Assembly: GCF_014334735.1 (NCBI RefSeq)
Contig: NZ_CP060587.1
Location: forward strand, 2,418,001-2,482,000
Origin: Aeromicrobium senzhongii
GTDB lineage: Bacteria > Actinomycetota > Actinomycetes > Propionibacteriales > Nocardioidaceae
Length of the DNA stretch: 64,000 bases
Direction of reading: 5' to 3'
The notes below the pieces were generated by a model. That model saw nothing but the letters and a program-made list of their open reading frames with translations. It was not told where the DNA came from and did not search any database. Position 1 is the first letter of the stretch; every line of letters begins with the position of its first letter. Of the stretch, positions 26,211-34,686 are shown in pieces. Both the position numbers and the translations under genes were made by a program.

Positions 26211-27568
26211 GAGACGGGCTCCTTGCGGGCGGTGAGCAGGTGGGGCGGCACGGCGATGCCGCGCTCGTCCAACATCTCGATCAGGTGGATGCCATCGCCG
26301 ACGGGCTCGACGGACCCGCGCGGACGACCGTCCTCGTCATAGCCCGCTGCGAAATTGAAGCGGTACAGGTCGCGCAGCACCGGCTCGTCGTCCTCGATCC
26401 CGACCAGCTCGGTCACGTACGTGATCCGACGCGAACCGTCCCGCAGGCGCGAGATCTGGACGATGAGGTCGACGGCCGACCCGATCTGCTCACGGATGGC
26501 CCGCAGGGGAAGATCCATGCCGGCCATCAGGACCAGCGTCTCCAAACGGGCGATGCAGTCGCGCGGAGAGTTGGCGTGCAGCGTCGAAATGGAGCCGTCG
26601 TGGCCGGTGTTCATGGCCTGGAGCATGTCGAGCGCCTCACCGGAACGGCACTCGCCGATGACGACGCGATCGGGACGCATGCGCAGCGAGTTCTTGACCA
26701 GGTCGCGGATCGTCACCTCGCCGCGGCCCTCGATGTTGGCCGGGCGGGCCTCCAGCTGCACGACGTGCGCCTGCTGCAGCTTCAACTCGATCGCATCCTC
26801 GATCGTCACGATGCGCTCGTCCTCGGGGATGAACGAGGACAGCACGTTCAGCAGCGTCGTCTTGCCGGTGCCGGTACCGCCGGACACGAGGATGTTGAGC
26901 CGGCCGCGCACACACAGCTCGAGCAGCTCGGCCAGCTCCGGGGTCAGCGAGCCGTAGTTGATCAGGTCCTGGATGCTGAGCGCCTTCTTGGCGAACTTGC
27001 GGATCGTCAGCGAGGAACCGCGCACCGCCAGCGGCGGGATCACGGCGTTGACACGGGAGCCGTCGGTCAGGCGAGCGTCCACCAGTGGCGACGACTCGTC
27101 GATGCGGCGTCCGACCTTGCCCACGATGCGCTCGATGACTCGCCGCAGCTGGTCCTCGGAGCTGAACGACTCGTCCGCGAGCGTCAGCTTGCCCTTGCGC
27201 TCGACGAAGATCTGCGAGGGGTGGTTGACCATGATCTCGCTGATGTCGTCATCGTCGAGGAGACGCTGGATCGGGCCCAGGCCCAGGGCGTCGTCCTCGA
27301 TCTCGCGAGTGAGCTGGGCGCGCTCGATGCTGCCCAGCTGGACGTGCTCCTCCTGCAGGATGATCTCGAGCTCGGTTCGCACGAAGTCGCGAAGCTGCAC
27401 GTCCGTCAGGGACGCGTCGTTGATGCGGGTTCCGATCCGGCGGAACAGCGATTCGACGGACCGGCGCTTGAGGTCGTCCAGCACGGCGGAACGCTGCAGG
27501 GCGACCGTGGGCCGGTGGGCGGCCTCACCCACCTTCTCGGCGGCCAGCAGGCGGTCGGTGATACTCAT
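26207..27568 (-). CDS. tadA: Tad pilus ATPase CpaF/TadA
   Basis: This 453-residue secretion ATPase powers pilus assembly in the cytoplasm. The N-terminal part contains ISEIMVNHPSQIFVERKGKL. The catalytic core has the Asp box, Walker A VSGGTGTGKTTLLN at about residues 232-245, ERIVTIEDAIEL, the VIGECRSGEALDMLQAMNTGHDGS Walker B region and the His box STLHANSPRD. Length and motifs are complete. Stop and start overlaps of 4 nt link it to the genes on both sides. It is a paralogue of the shorter CpaF encoded at 57,753-58,964. Confidence 0.93.
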   Translation of the reverse strand: MSITDRLLAAEKVGEAAHRPTVALQRSAVLDDLKRRSVESLFRRIGTRINDASLTDVQLRDFVRTELEIILQEEHVQLGSIERAQLTREIEDDALGLGPIQRLLDDDDISEIMVNHPSQIFVERKGKLTLADESFSSEDQLRRVIERIVGKVGRRIDESSPLVDARLTDGSRVNAVIPPLAVRGSSLTIRKFAKKALSIQDLINYGSLTPELAELLELCVRGRLNILVSGGTGTGKTTLLNVLSSFIPEDERIVTIEDAIELKLQQAHVVQLEARPANIEGRGEVTIRDLVKNSLRMRPDRVVIGECRSGEALDMLQAMNTGHDGSISTLHANSPRDCIARLETLVLMAGMDLPLRAIREQIGSAVDLIVQISRLRDGSRRITYVTELVGIEDDEPVLRDLYRFNFAAGYDEDGRPRGSVEPVGDGIHLIEMLDERGIAVPPHLLTARKEPVS

Positions 27569-28770
27569 TCGTCCCTCCTGAACAAGCCGCCCTTGCGGCG
27601 CGCTGTCTCACCGCGGAGCTTCGCGACGATGTTGTCGACGGCGCTGGTCAGATCGGCCGAACGCTTCGCCTGGGCCAGCGGTCGGCCGGTGTTGACCGAC
27701 AGGGCGATGTCCACGGATCGTGCGATGGAGACGTCGACCGGCATCTGCATGGCCTGGGCGATGTCCTCGACCTCGAGGCCCGTGCCTGATTCGGTCATGT
27801 TGACGACCAGATGGCGACTCCTGGGCAACAGGTCGATCCGGTCCAGCAGGTCGGCAGCCCGGCGCAGAGCCTTGACGCTCGAGACGTCCATCGTCGACAC
27901 CATGATCACGTCGGTGGCGACCTCGAGGGCAGCCATCGTCTCGTCGGTCAAGCCAGATCCCGTGTCCACCACGACGAACGCGTAGTCCTTGGACAGCTGC
28001 CGGAGCAGCTCGCTCTCCTGGATGGGCGTGATCTTCTCCAGAGCGGCCGGCGACTCCGAGGCGGCCAGGACGAGCAGCTTGTCGTCGAACGCGTTCAGGA
28101 GGCCCTTGACGACGAGGGGTGGGTGGACCGCGTCCTCCGTGAACGCGTCCTCGAGGGTGTGCAGCGCATTGACGTTGAGGACGCTCGCCACGTCACCGAA
28201 CTGCGAGTCGAAGTCGACGATCACGGTGTCCAGCGGGGTGCGTCGAGAGAGGGCGATGGCCAGGTTGGTCGAGATGGTGGTCTTGCCGACACCGCCCTTG
28301 GGCGAGAGCACGACCACCACCCGGTGCTCCTCGGGATCGACTCGCATGACCGGCGCGGCGGGAATCGCCGTCGGGACGGTGGCGTCCCGCCCTTCAGCAA
28401 CTCCGGGCATCGCCGAGCCGATGTGGCGTGCCAGCAGTCGCTCGATCTCCAAGTCGGAGGAAACCGCTGACACGGACTCGACGACGCCGAACTGGCGTTG
28501 TTCGGTCGACAGCGGCTCGGGCTTCTCACGTACCAGGACGACCGGCACGTCCAGTTGGTGGTCGTGCACGATGTCGGCCATCTCCATGGACTGGTCGTCG
28601 TCGACGTCCTCGCAGATGACCACGAGGTCGATCGCACGCATCGTCCCCAGCATGGAGTTCAGGGCGTGCTCGGTGAAGGTGGGCTTGAGGCCCACCACCT
28701 GGCGGTCTGCGACGCGGCGCAGCCTACCCGCGTAAGGGCTGGATTCGGTGATGACGACGATGATGCTCAC
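27565..28770 (-). CDS. cpaE: Tad localisation ATPase CpaE/TadZ
   Basis: This 401-residue protein has an N-terminal receiver-like domain (residues 1-120) without a clear phosphoacceptor pattern and a MinD/ParA-like ATPase domain. The deviant Walker A is SPKGGVGKTTISTN and Walker B is VDTGSGL, with a MIVSTMDVSSVK segment between. TadZ/CpaE proteins place the Tad machine at a cell pole. It sits between cpaB and tadA, overlapping both by 4 nt. Confidence 0.9.
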   Translation of the reverse strand: MSIIVVITESSPYAGRLRRVADRQVVGLKPTFTEHALNSMLGTMRAIDLVVICEDVDDDQSMEMADIVHDHQLDVPVVLVREKPEPLSTEQRQFGVVESVSAVSSDLEIERLLARHIGSAMPGVAEGRDATVPTAIPAAPVMRVDPEEHRVVVVLSPKGGVGKTTISTNLAIALSRRTPLDTVIVDFDSQFGDVASVLNVNALHTLEDAFTEDAVHPPLVVKGLLNAFDDKLLVLAASESPAALEKITPIQESELLRQLSKDYAFVVVDTGSGLTDETMAALEVATDVIMVSTMDVSSVKALRRAADLLDRIDLLPRSRHLVVNMTESGTGLEVEDIAQAMQMPVDVSIARSVDIALSVNTGRPLAQAKRSADLTSAVDNIVAKLRGETARRKGGLFRRDE

Positions 28771-29441
28771 TTGACAAGGTTCCCCGCATCCACGGCCGAC
28801 GCGCCATCACGGCTGGTCTTGTCGTTCTGGACGGTCAGACGGACCTGTCCGAACTGCGCGGCGGCGGCCACCTGCGTGGCCTGGGAGGTGGTCACGGCCA
28901 GCGTGACCACCATTGAATTGTCCTCATTGGACTTGACATGGGTGACCATGATGTTCTGCGCGAACATCCGGCTCCGCTTGTCTTCACCTTCCTCGAAGGT
29001 GGCGATGATGCCGACCCGAACTCCTTCGTCGACGCGTTCGCCGACGCCGGCGGCCGCATCGAGCGTCACCGCGATCTCCTGTAGACCATCAGGCACGTTC
29101 GCCTTCGCGGCCGCCTTGGCGCCCTCCTTCGCGAACCGCGACTCGAGCAGCTGCTCGCCGGCGACCAGCGGAACGGTCGTCTTGAGGCCTTCGATGGACT
29201 TGAGGTCACCGACGGCACCCTTGGCGACCGCCGCGTTCGGCAGGCTGACCAACTCGACGTTGTCACTGACGGCCGCCGAGTCGGCGTCCGCGCCGAGATC
29301 GTTGACGACTCGGTACACCTTCACGAGCTCAGCACCCTCGAACGCTCGGCTCTTGGCGCTCGACGCATAGGCGACCACAGCACCGATGCCGATGATCGCC
29401 AGCACGGCGGCGGCGATGGCGGCGATGACGCGAGAGTTCAT
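28767..29441 (-). CDS. cpaB: CpaB/RcpC-like Flp pilus assembly protein
   Basis: This 224-residue protein has a single N-terminal membrane helix (about residues 5-26). A SAF-like domain follows with VYRVVNDLGADADSAAVSDNVELVSLP and ALPL-type VPLVAGEQLLESRF, and then the conserved AVTLDAAAGVGERVDEGVRVGI. In Gram-negatives RcpC works with the secretin; no secretin is encoded here, as expected for a single-membrane cell, so it probably acts at the wall side. The stop overlaps the start of cpaE. Confidence 0.85.
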   Translation of the reverse strand: MNSRVIAAIAAAVLAIIGIGAVVAYASSAKSRAFEGAELVKVYRVVNDLGADADSAAVSDNVELVSLPNAAVAKGAVGDLKSIEGLKTTVPLVAGEQLLESRFAKEGAKAAAKANVPDGLQEIAVTLDAAAGVGERVDEGVRVGIIATFEEGEDKRSRMFAQNIMVTHVKSNEDNSMVVTLAVTTSQATQVAAAAQFGQVRLTVQNDKTSRDGASAVDAGNLVK

Positions 29442-29475
29442 GAACCGTGTCCTTCGAGGTAGTGGGGGAAGCGAG

Positions 29476-30663
29476 TCATTCGACGAGCTTGACGTTGGTG
29501 AGGCCGAGGTTGGGAGCGTCGCCGCTCAATCCCGAGCCGGTGTTGCTGTAGAACGACCCGTACTGGGTGAAGCCATTGAAGAGTGCGCCCTCGGCGGAGC
29601 GGATGAACTGTCCGCGAACGCCGGCGCACCCGCCGCCGATGGTGGCGAAGTTGAACTTCATGTCGCAGTGGTTCGTGTAGCTCAGCGCGGAGAAGCTGGG
29701 CTGCACACCGAAGTACAGGAAGGGGTAGTTGACCCACTTGTCGATCTTGAACGGTGCAAAGCCGAGGATGACCAAGCGACTGGAGTAGGTGACCGAGCCC
29801 CAGAAGATCGACTTCTTCTCTACCGCGTAAATCGGCATCATGACGACCGAGCCATTACCCACGCCGGCCAGCTTCTTCTCCATGCAGGTATCGGCCGTGA
29901 TGAGGGACCAGTCGTCCAGCATGTTGCGGTAGACGTCCCAGAGATTGGCGCTGAAGTCGCAGTTCGTGTTGACGCCGGGGAAGAACGAGCGCGTGAAGTA
30001 CATGGCCTGGCCGACGGCGCCGTAGCCGGAGGCTGAGCCCCGCTTGCCATAGACCGTCGGGGCGGTGGCTCCGGTGCCGGCACAGCTGGATTCCGCCGTG
30101 CTGTAACGGGCCCAGAGGTACGTCCGCATCGCCCCGGGGGAGGTGGCGGAGCCGGGCTGAGCAGCCAGCCAGTCGCAATACGGCAGACCGATCGGGATGA
30201 GCTTCGTGCCGACCAAGGGAACGGTGTTCCACGTGGCCGTGGCCTCGGACCGCACGGTGCTCGACGAATCCCCAAGCACCCGTGCAAACGTGTGCTTGAC
30301 GTCCTTCGTGATCCGGACCGTCACCTTGCCGTCGTCAAACACCGGCGCCTTGGCGACCCCGTTCTTCATCGTGGTCACGGACGCAGACGGACCAGCGTTC
30401 TGCTGTGCGTAATAGGTCGCGGTGCTCGGCAGGCACGTCGACTTCTTCAAGGAGCAGTCGGTCGCCAGGGCCAAGACAGCCTGGTCCGCAGCGTTCTGGA
30501 CGGTGGCCTTCTCGTCCGAGGCGACGGCGAAGTCGATCGAGACGGCTGCCATCCCGAGCAGGACGACCATCGAGAGAGAGACCAGCACGATGGTCGCGCC
30601 GCGTTCCCTGCGGCGCAGACCGAAGCGGCGTCGCTCGCCTCGGCGAATGGTGGTCAGTTGCAC
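29476..30663 (-). CDS. tadG: TadG-type pilus assembly protein
   Basis: This 395-residue protein has an N-terminal type-III-like leader RRRERGATIVLVSLSMVVLLGMAAVSIDFA and the following AVQNAADQAVLALA signature of the Tad domain of TadG-like proteins. The rest is an extracytoplasmic domain with about ten cysteines, which suggests disulfides. I place the start at GTG 30663, inside the end of tadE, giving VQLTTIRRGERRR. It lacks an obvious MIDAS motif of von Willebrand domains. It probably helps in minor pilin assembly or anchoring. Confidence 0.82.
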   Translation of the reverse strand: MQLTTIRRGERRRFGLRRRERGATIVLVSLSMVVLLGMAAVSIDFAVASDEKATVQNAADQAVLALATDCSLKKSTCLPSTATYYAQQNAGPSASVTTMKNGVAKAPVFDDGKVTVRITKDVKHTFARVLGDSSSTVRSEATATWNTVPLVGTKLIPIGLPYCDWLAAQPGSATSPGAMRTYLWARYSTAESSCAGTGATAPTVYGKRGSASGYGAVGQAMYFTRSFFPGVNTNCDFSANLWDVYRNMLDDWSLITADTCMEKKLAGVGNGSVVMMPIYAVEKKSIFWGSVTYSSRLVILGFAPFKIDKWVNYPFLYFGVQPSFSALSYTNHCDMKFNFATIGGGCAGVRGQFIRSAEGALFNGFTQYGSFYSNTGSGLSGDAPNLGLTNVKLVE

Positions 30664-31046
30664 TGGGCCATCCCCTTCGCCTTGTAGGTGAAACTCGTGC
30701 CGAATAGCTTGGTGTAGGTCGGGCGGACCACCGTGGTCGTCACCGTCACGGCGCTCCCGGCGGTGGATGCGGTGCAGTCGATGGATTTGGTCACCGTCGC
30801 GCTGGGCGCCAGACCGGTGATGTTCGCCTTGGCGAGGTTCCAATCCCGATCCATCGTGTAGCTGCGGGCGGCGACCATCGTGGCGTTGTTGAGCTGGGTG
30901 CGGTAGGTCCACGCCATACCGAACTCGACGATGCCGATGATGATGGACATCAGGATGGGCACGACGAGTGCGAACTCGACGGCCGCAACACCGCGCTCGC
31001 GCCAGCGGCGCGGGCGTCGTGTCCAGGTCGTGAGGTGCATCATCAC
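30654..31046 (-). CDS. tadE: TadE-type minor pseudopilin
   Basis: This 130-residue protein has a basic leader (TRRPRRWRERG) followed by the pilin-like segment VAAVEFALVVPILMSIIIGIVEFGMAW. The Glu at +5 and the hydrophobic helix are typical of TadE pseudopilins processed by a prepilin peptidase. The remainder is a short exported domain with two cysteines. It lies 109 nt after the Flp pilin gene and overlaps tadG. Confidence 0.9.
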   Translation of the reverse strand: MMMHLTTWTRRPRRWRERGVAAVEFALVVPILMSIIIGIVEFGMAWTYRTQLNNATMVAARSYTMDRDWNLAKANITGLAPSATVTKSIDCTASTAGSAVTVTTTVVRPTYTKLFGTSFTYKAKGMAQCN

Positions 31047-31155
31047 GTTCCCTCCCTCAAGGACGTCATGTGGTGGGGGGTCGATTGCCCCGGGACGGGT
31101 GTGCCGCGCCGCGAGTCGCGACGCGGCACACCCTGTTCGGTTCTGAGACCGTGGA

Positions 31156-31341
31156 TCAGGCGATGTTGAGCTTGGCGCCCAGGCCGTTCCAGAAGCCGGT
31201 GAGCTGACCGCCGAAGGTGGCGAGAGCGCCGACGACGGCGACGGCGATGCCGGCGATGATCAGCGCGTACTCGGTGGCGGTCGCGCCCTTCTCCTCGCGC
31301 TCGGCCAGGAAGGCGGTCAGGAAGCTGTACATGTGCAGCAT
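31156..31341 (-). CDS. flp: Flp-type major pilin
   Basis: This 61-residue pilin has a leader ending AEREEKG and the mature start ATATEYALIIAGIAVAVVGALATFGGQL. The Glu at position 5 and Tyr at 6 are diagnostic of Flp. A short amphipathic tail follows. The start at 31341 has a strong GAGGAG ribosome-binding site. It is the first of the closely packed tad genes and lies 226 nt after a second pilin gene. No prepilin peptidase gene is in the window, so processing depends on one elsewhere. Confidence 0.93.
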   Translation of the reverse strand: MLHMYSFLTAFLAEREEKGATATEYALIIAGIAVAVVGALATFGGQLTGFWNGLGAKLNIA

Positions 31342-31567
31342 GGGTTTCTCCTCTGTGTCGTGGTGAACTCGCATACTGCGAAGTCCCTAGTGGGAAACTA
31401 ATGCGGCGCAATTAGACTGGTGACGGTTTCTGGGAAAAGACACAACTTAAGCGGAGAAAATAGTCCGATGTGACTACCGACACGCATGTGACTGGTGGGT
31501 TTCAGCCGAGGCTGCGACAAATCGTCAGCCCGGATGTCCGCGAGGACTGGAATCCCGGGTTAAGCAC

Positions 31568-31732
31568 CTACAGAAGCGCGCCAACACCCAGCCAGCTGGC
31601 CGCCAGCGACTCACCGAAGAAGACGATGACCCCCACGAGGATGACGGCGACGCCGGCGACCAGTAGCGCGTACTCGGTAGCGCTCGCTCCGCGCTCGGCC
31701 GGACTGGACCCGATCCAGGGCTGCACTCTCAC
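31568..31732 (-). CDS. Second Flp-type pilin, GTG start
   Basis: This 54-residue protein, short enough to be missed by gene callers, reads VRVQPWIGSSPAERG and then ASATEYALLVAGVAVILVGVIVFFGE. It shows the Flp leader ending in Gly, the TEYAL motif with Glu at +5, and one hydrophobic helix. An AAGGAGG ribosome-binding site lies 4 nt before the GTG. It is transcribed in the same direction as the tad operon. The helix differs from that of the 61-residue pilin, so it may be a minor pilin or a subunit used under other conditions. Confidence 0.8.
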   Translation of the reverse strand: MRVQPWIGSSPAERGASATEYALLVAGVAVILVGVIVFFGESLAASWLGVGALL

Positions 31733-31894
31733 GGCGCCTCCTTCGAGGACGGATCCGTCCGGTGGCCCCAGTTGGACCAGCGTGATGGATGAGGATGAAG
31801 GTACTGCACGTTTCTCGACCTCGGGAACGAATCACGGCAACGCCCGAACCCCCGCGACACCACCTGCCTGACCGCGGCCGGGCACACTGGACCC

Positions 31895-32923
31895 ATGACC
31901 AACTCGAGCGACTCCGCTGTCGCCGTCTACCTGGACTTCGACAACATCGTCATCTCGCGATACGACCAGGTGCACGGCAAACAGTCCTTCTGGAAGGACC
32001 GCGACGCCGGCTTCGACGAGGCCAAGCTGCGGCAGGCCGAGATCGATGTCCACGCGATTCTCGACTACGCGTCGTCCTTCGGCCGCCTGGCACTGACCCG
32101 CGCCTACGCCGACTGGTCGATGCCGTTCAACGTGCGTTACAAGAAGCAGCTCGTCGACCGGGCGATCGATCTGGTCCAGCTGTTCCCCGCCTCGGGCTCG
32201 AAGAACGGCGCCGACATCCGGCTGGCCGTCGACGCCCTCGAGGACATGGGACGCATGCCGCAGGTGGGCACCGTCGTGCTCGCCGCGGGCGACTCCGACT
32301 ACATCCCGCTGGCCCAGCGACTCAAGCGCATGGGCCGCTACGTCGTGGCCGTCGGCGTCGCCGGCGCCACGAGCCGCTCGCTCGCGGCGGCGTGTGACGA
32401 GCTGCTGACGTACGACAACCTGCCGGGCCTGACGCAGAACGGCGACGACGAGGAGGTCGAGCAGGCCTCCCCGCGCGCCCCGAGGAAGTCGGCCCGCCGC
32501 GGCACGCGCAAGAGCGGCAGCCCGAAGACCGAGGCCGAGACCGAGGTGGAGGCGTCCACCGACGCCGAGCCCTCGAAGGCCACGAGGTCCATCGAGATCC
32601 CCGTGTCGACCGAGCCGAGGCTCCAGCCCATCTTCGTCCCGGCCGGCGGCAGCCAGGACGACGAGGACGACGAGCAGGCCCTGGCCCGTCAGGCCACCCG
32701 ACTGCTGCTGCGCGCGCTGCGTCTGCTGGGCGAGAAGGATCCCGAGGAGGAGTGGACCCACTCGGGCACCGTCAAGAGCCAGATGAAGCGGATGGACTCC
32801 TCGTTCAACGAAAAAGAGCTGGGATTCAAGACGTTTACCGACTTTCTCAAGTCGCGTAACTCCGTCGTCGAGGTCGATGAGGACAACCAGACGCGCAAGG
32901 TTCGACTACGTCCGGGGCACTGA
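31895..32923 (+). CDS. NYN-domain / OST-HTH (LOTUS) protein
   Basis: This 342-residue protein has an N-terminal NYN nuclease domain of the PIN-like fold (residues 1-180). Acidic motifs are AVYLDFDNIVIS, KNGADIRLAVDAL and AAGDSDYIPLA; the order and spacing match RNases of the NYN family. An acidic, Ala/Lys-rich linker of about 90 residues leads to a C-terminal LOTUS domain (about residues 260-342) with SQMKRMDSSFNEKELGFKTFTDFLKS. LOTUS domains bind RNA or partner helicases. RNA processing is inferred from both domains. A CACACT element ends 6 nt before the ATG. Confidence 0.85.
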   Translation: MTNSSDSAVAVYLDFDNIVISRYDQVHGKQSFWKDRDAGFDEAKLRQAEIDVHAILDYASSFGRLALTRAYADWSMPFNVRYKKQLVDRAIDLVQLFPASGSKNGADIRLAVDALEDMGRMPQVGTVVLAAGDSDYIPLAQRLKRMGRYVVAVGVAGATSRSLAAACDELLTYDNLPGLTQNGDDEEVEQASPRAPRKSARRGTRKSGSPKTEAETEVEASTDAEPSKATRSIEIPVSTEPRLQPIFVPAGGSQDDEDDEQALARQATRLLLRALRLLGEKDPEEEWTHSGTVKSQMKRMDSSFNEKELGFKTFTDFLKSRNSVVEVDEDNQTRKVRLRPGH

Positions 32924-32924
32924 T

Positions 32925-33103
32925 TTGGTGCTTTCAGGTGTCGTGCAGTAGAGTCAATCTTGTTGTTGCATGGCATGACTCGGCAGATTGATGGTCGAGC
33001 CTCGTTTGAGGCTGTTCGGTTTTCTCTTTGGTTCGAAGTGACGCGTGACATCTAGTTAGTCGCACGCGATTCACGAGTGCGCATTACCTCCCAAGGAGAC
33101 AGC
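32925..33103 (+). promoter_or_regulatory. cspA promoter and long cold-shock leader
   Basis: A -35 TTGGTG (32,925-32,930), an 18-bp spacer and a -10 TAGAGT (32,949-32,954) predict a start near 32,961. The transcript would then carry a leader of about 143 nt before the AAGGAG site. The leader is far richer in T than the surroundings and has no ORF. Long structured leaders are characteristic of cold-shock mRNAs, which refold at low temperature. Confidence 0.6.
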
Positions 33104-33307
33104 ATGGCTACCGGAACTGTGAAGTGGTTCAACTCTGAAAAGGGCTTCGGCTTCATCGCGCCCGACGACGGCGGCGAGGACCTGTTCGCGCACTTCAGCG
33201 AGATCCAGGGCAACGGCTACCGTTCGCTCGAGGACAACCAGAAGGTCGAGTTCGAGGTGACGCAGGGCCAGAAGGGCCTGCAGGCCGCCAAGATCCGCGC
33301 GATCTGA
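33104..33307 (+). CDS. cspA: Cold-shock protein
   Basis: This 67-residue single-domain cold-shock protein is a nucleic acid chaperone. RNP1 is KGFGFIAP and RNP2 is DLFAHFSEI; the start [17 protein letters not shown] is canonical. The AAGGAG ribosome-binding site lies 7 nt before the ATG. It is monocistronic, preceded by a long leader and followed by a strong terminator. Confidence 0.97.
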   Translation: MATGTVKWFNSEKGFGFIAPDDGGEDLFAHFSEIQGNGYRSLEDNQKVEFEVTQGQKGLQAAKIRAI

Positions 33308-33332
33308 GTTTTCTCAACAACACGAGAACTCC

Positions 33333-33364
33333 GAGAAAGCCCCCGCTCCGGCGGGGGCTTTCTC
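33333..33364. terminator. Terminator after cspA
   Basis: A perfect 14-bp stem, GAGAAAGCCCCCGC and its complement, with a TCCG loop spans 33,333-33,364. The right arm ends in CTTTCTC, giving a pyrimidine-rich tail. It also lies after the stop of the convergent MBL-fold gene. Confidence 0.9.
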
Positions 33365-33392
33365 CATGTCCGGGCCCGTTCGACCCAGGGCA

Positions 33393-34181
33393 TCAGAGCG
33401 TGACGAGCTGACCGTCGCGTCCGGTCTCCAGACCCAGCATCGCCAACCGCGCCTCCACGTCGGGCGCGTTGTGATGACTCAGGTGCACGGCGATCACGCG
33501 CGTCCGCTCGTCCACCGCTCCGCTCCCCCGCAGGTCCGCGACCGCCTGCTCGAAGGTCCGCACTCCCAGGTGACGCTCCCCCGCCAGGTCGAGCCGGTCG
33601 CCGAACGTCTGCTCCAGCAGCACCAGATCCAGCCGGCTCCCGCCGATCTGCTCCAGCGCGCCCGGCGCCCACGGCCCGGTGTCACAGGCGTAGAGCACCG
33701 ATCGCTCGTCGCTGTCGATCCGGTAGAGAACGGCCTCCCCCAGCGCCTCGTGCGCCGCGCGCACGACGGTGACGCGATGCTCGGCGGCCGTGAAGCGGTC
33801 GCCCGCCGTCACCGTCACCAGGCGCACCGACGTCTGGTCCGGCGCCAGCCAGTCGCGGCAGCGGTCGATCGCCGGTGCAGGGCCGTAGACGGTCAGCGGG
33901 CGGTCGTCGACCCAACTGCGGTGCAGCAGGAACGCGGGATCCAGGTGGTCACTGTGTGCGTGCGAGATCAGCACCGTGTCGACGTCGACCAGGTCGACCC
34001 CCGCGCGCAACGCCTGCCGCGGAGCCTCAGGGCCGGGGTCGATCCAGATCCGCCGGTCGAGCAGCACACTCGTGGGCGTGCGGATGATCCCCTCGGCCAG
34101 CATCGTCATGCAGGAGTCGCACCGGCAGAACGGCGTGGGCCATCCGTCGGCCGATCCGGTCCCCAGCAGCAGCGCCTCCAC
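33393..34181 (-). CDS. MBL-fold metallo-hydrolase (PhnP-like)
   Basis: This 262-residue metallo-beta-lactamase-fold hydrolase has metal site SHAHSDHLDPAFLL at about residues 75-88, a later ACDTGPW aspartate and a terminal AVHLSHHN. The N-terminal cluster PFCRCDSC is characteristic of the PhnP-like branch, which has an extra zinc site. Those enzymes act as cyclic phosphodiesterases on carbon-phosphorus intermediates. No phn genes are nearby, so a different phosphodiester substrate is likely. The GTG at 34181 has a TACCGT element ending 7 nt upstream. Confidence 0.8.
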   Translation of the reverse strand: MEALLLGTGSADGWPTPFCRCDSCMTMLAEGIIRTPTSVLLDRRIWIDPGPEAPRQALRAGVDLVDVDTVLISHAHSDHLDPAFLLHRSWVDDRPLTVYGPAPAIDRCRDWLAPDQTSVRLVTVTAGDRFTAAEHRVTVVRAAHEALGEAVLYRIDSDERSVLYACDTGPWAPGALEQIGGSRLDLVLLEQTFGDRLDLAGERHLGVRTFEQAVADLRGSGAVDERTRVIAVHLSHHNAPDVEARLAMLGLETGRDGQLVTL

Positions 34182-34223
34182 GCTCCGAACGGTAACGGGT
34201 GCGCACGTGCCCGACGAGTTCGC

Positions 34224-34625
34224 TCAGTCGTGCGCGGGCGCCTCGCCGCGCAGGCCGGGCGAGGACATGACCTTCTCGGGCGTGATGGCGATGACGACGC
34301 GGTTCGGGTTCTCGGCCGGCGGCCGGTAGCGCTCGGCGTACAGTCGCTCGGCCAGCGAGATCGACTCGCGGTCACGCAGCACCTGCGCCGAGCCCGCGAT
34401 GCTGAGCCACTGCGGGCCGGCCACCTGAGCCACGGTCGCGCGGGGGTCCCGCTCGATGTTGCGGACCTTCTGGCTGCCGTCCATCGTCGTGATCCGCACG
34501 ATCCCCTCGAAGACCGTGAACCCCACGGCGACGACGTGGATCCGGCCACCGGGACCGATCGTCGACAGGGTCGCCAGATGACGATCGGCCAGGAAGTCGC
34601 CCTCGGGCAGCCAGATGTCGGTCAT
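34224..34625 (-). CDS. Pyridoxamine-5'-phosphate-oxidase-fold flavoprotein
   Basis: This 133-residue split-barrel protein reads FLADRHLATLSTIGPGGRIHVVAVGFTVFEG, KVRNIERDPRATVAQVAGPQWLSIAG and VVIAITPEKVMSSPG. These match the actinobacterial PPOX-class F420-dependent enzyme family, whose members bind F420, FMN or heme. An F420 role is plausible because the genome makes F420. The ATG at 34625 has a CATGAT element ending 6 nt upstream, back to back with the leaderless gene at 34687. Confidence 0.85.
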   Translation of the reverse strand: MTDIWLPEGDFLADRHLATLSTIGPGGRIHVVAVGFTVFEGIVRITTMDGSQKVRNIERDPRATVAQVAGPQWLSIAGSAQVLRDRESISLAERLYAERYRPPAENPNRVVIAITPEKVMSSPGLRGEAPAHD

Positions 34626-34686
34626 GGTCCCATCATGACGAAGGACGCCCCACGCGCCCTCGGGGGCCCGCTCGTAGAGTGACGGG

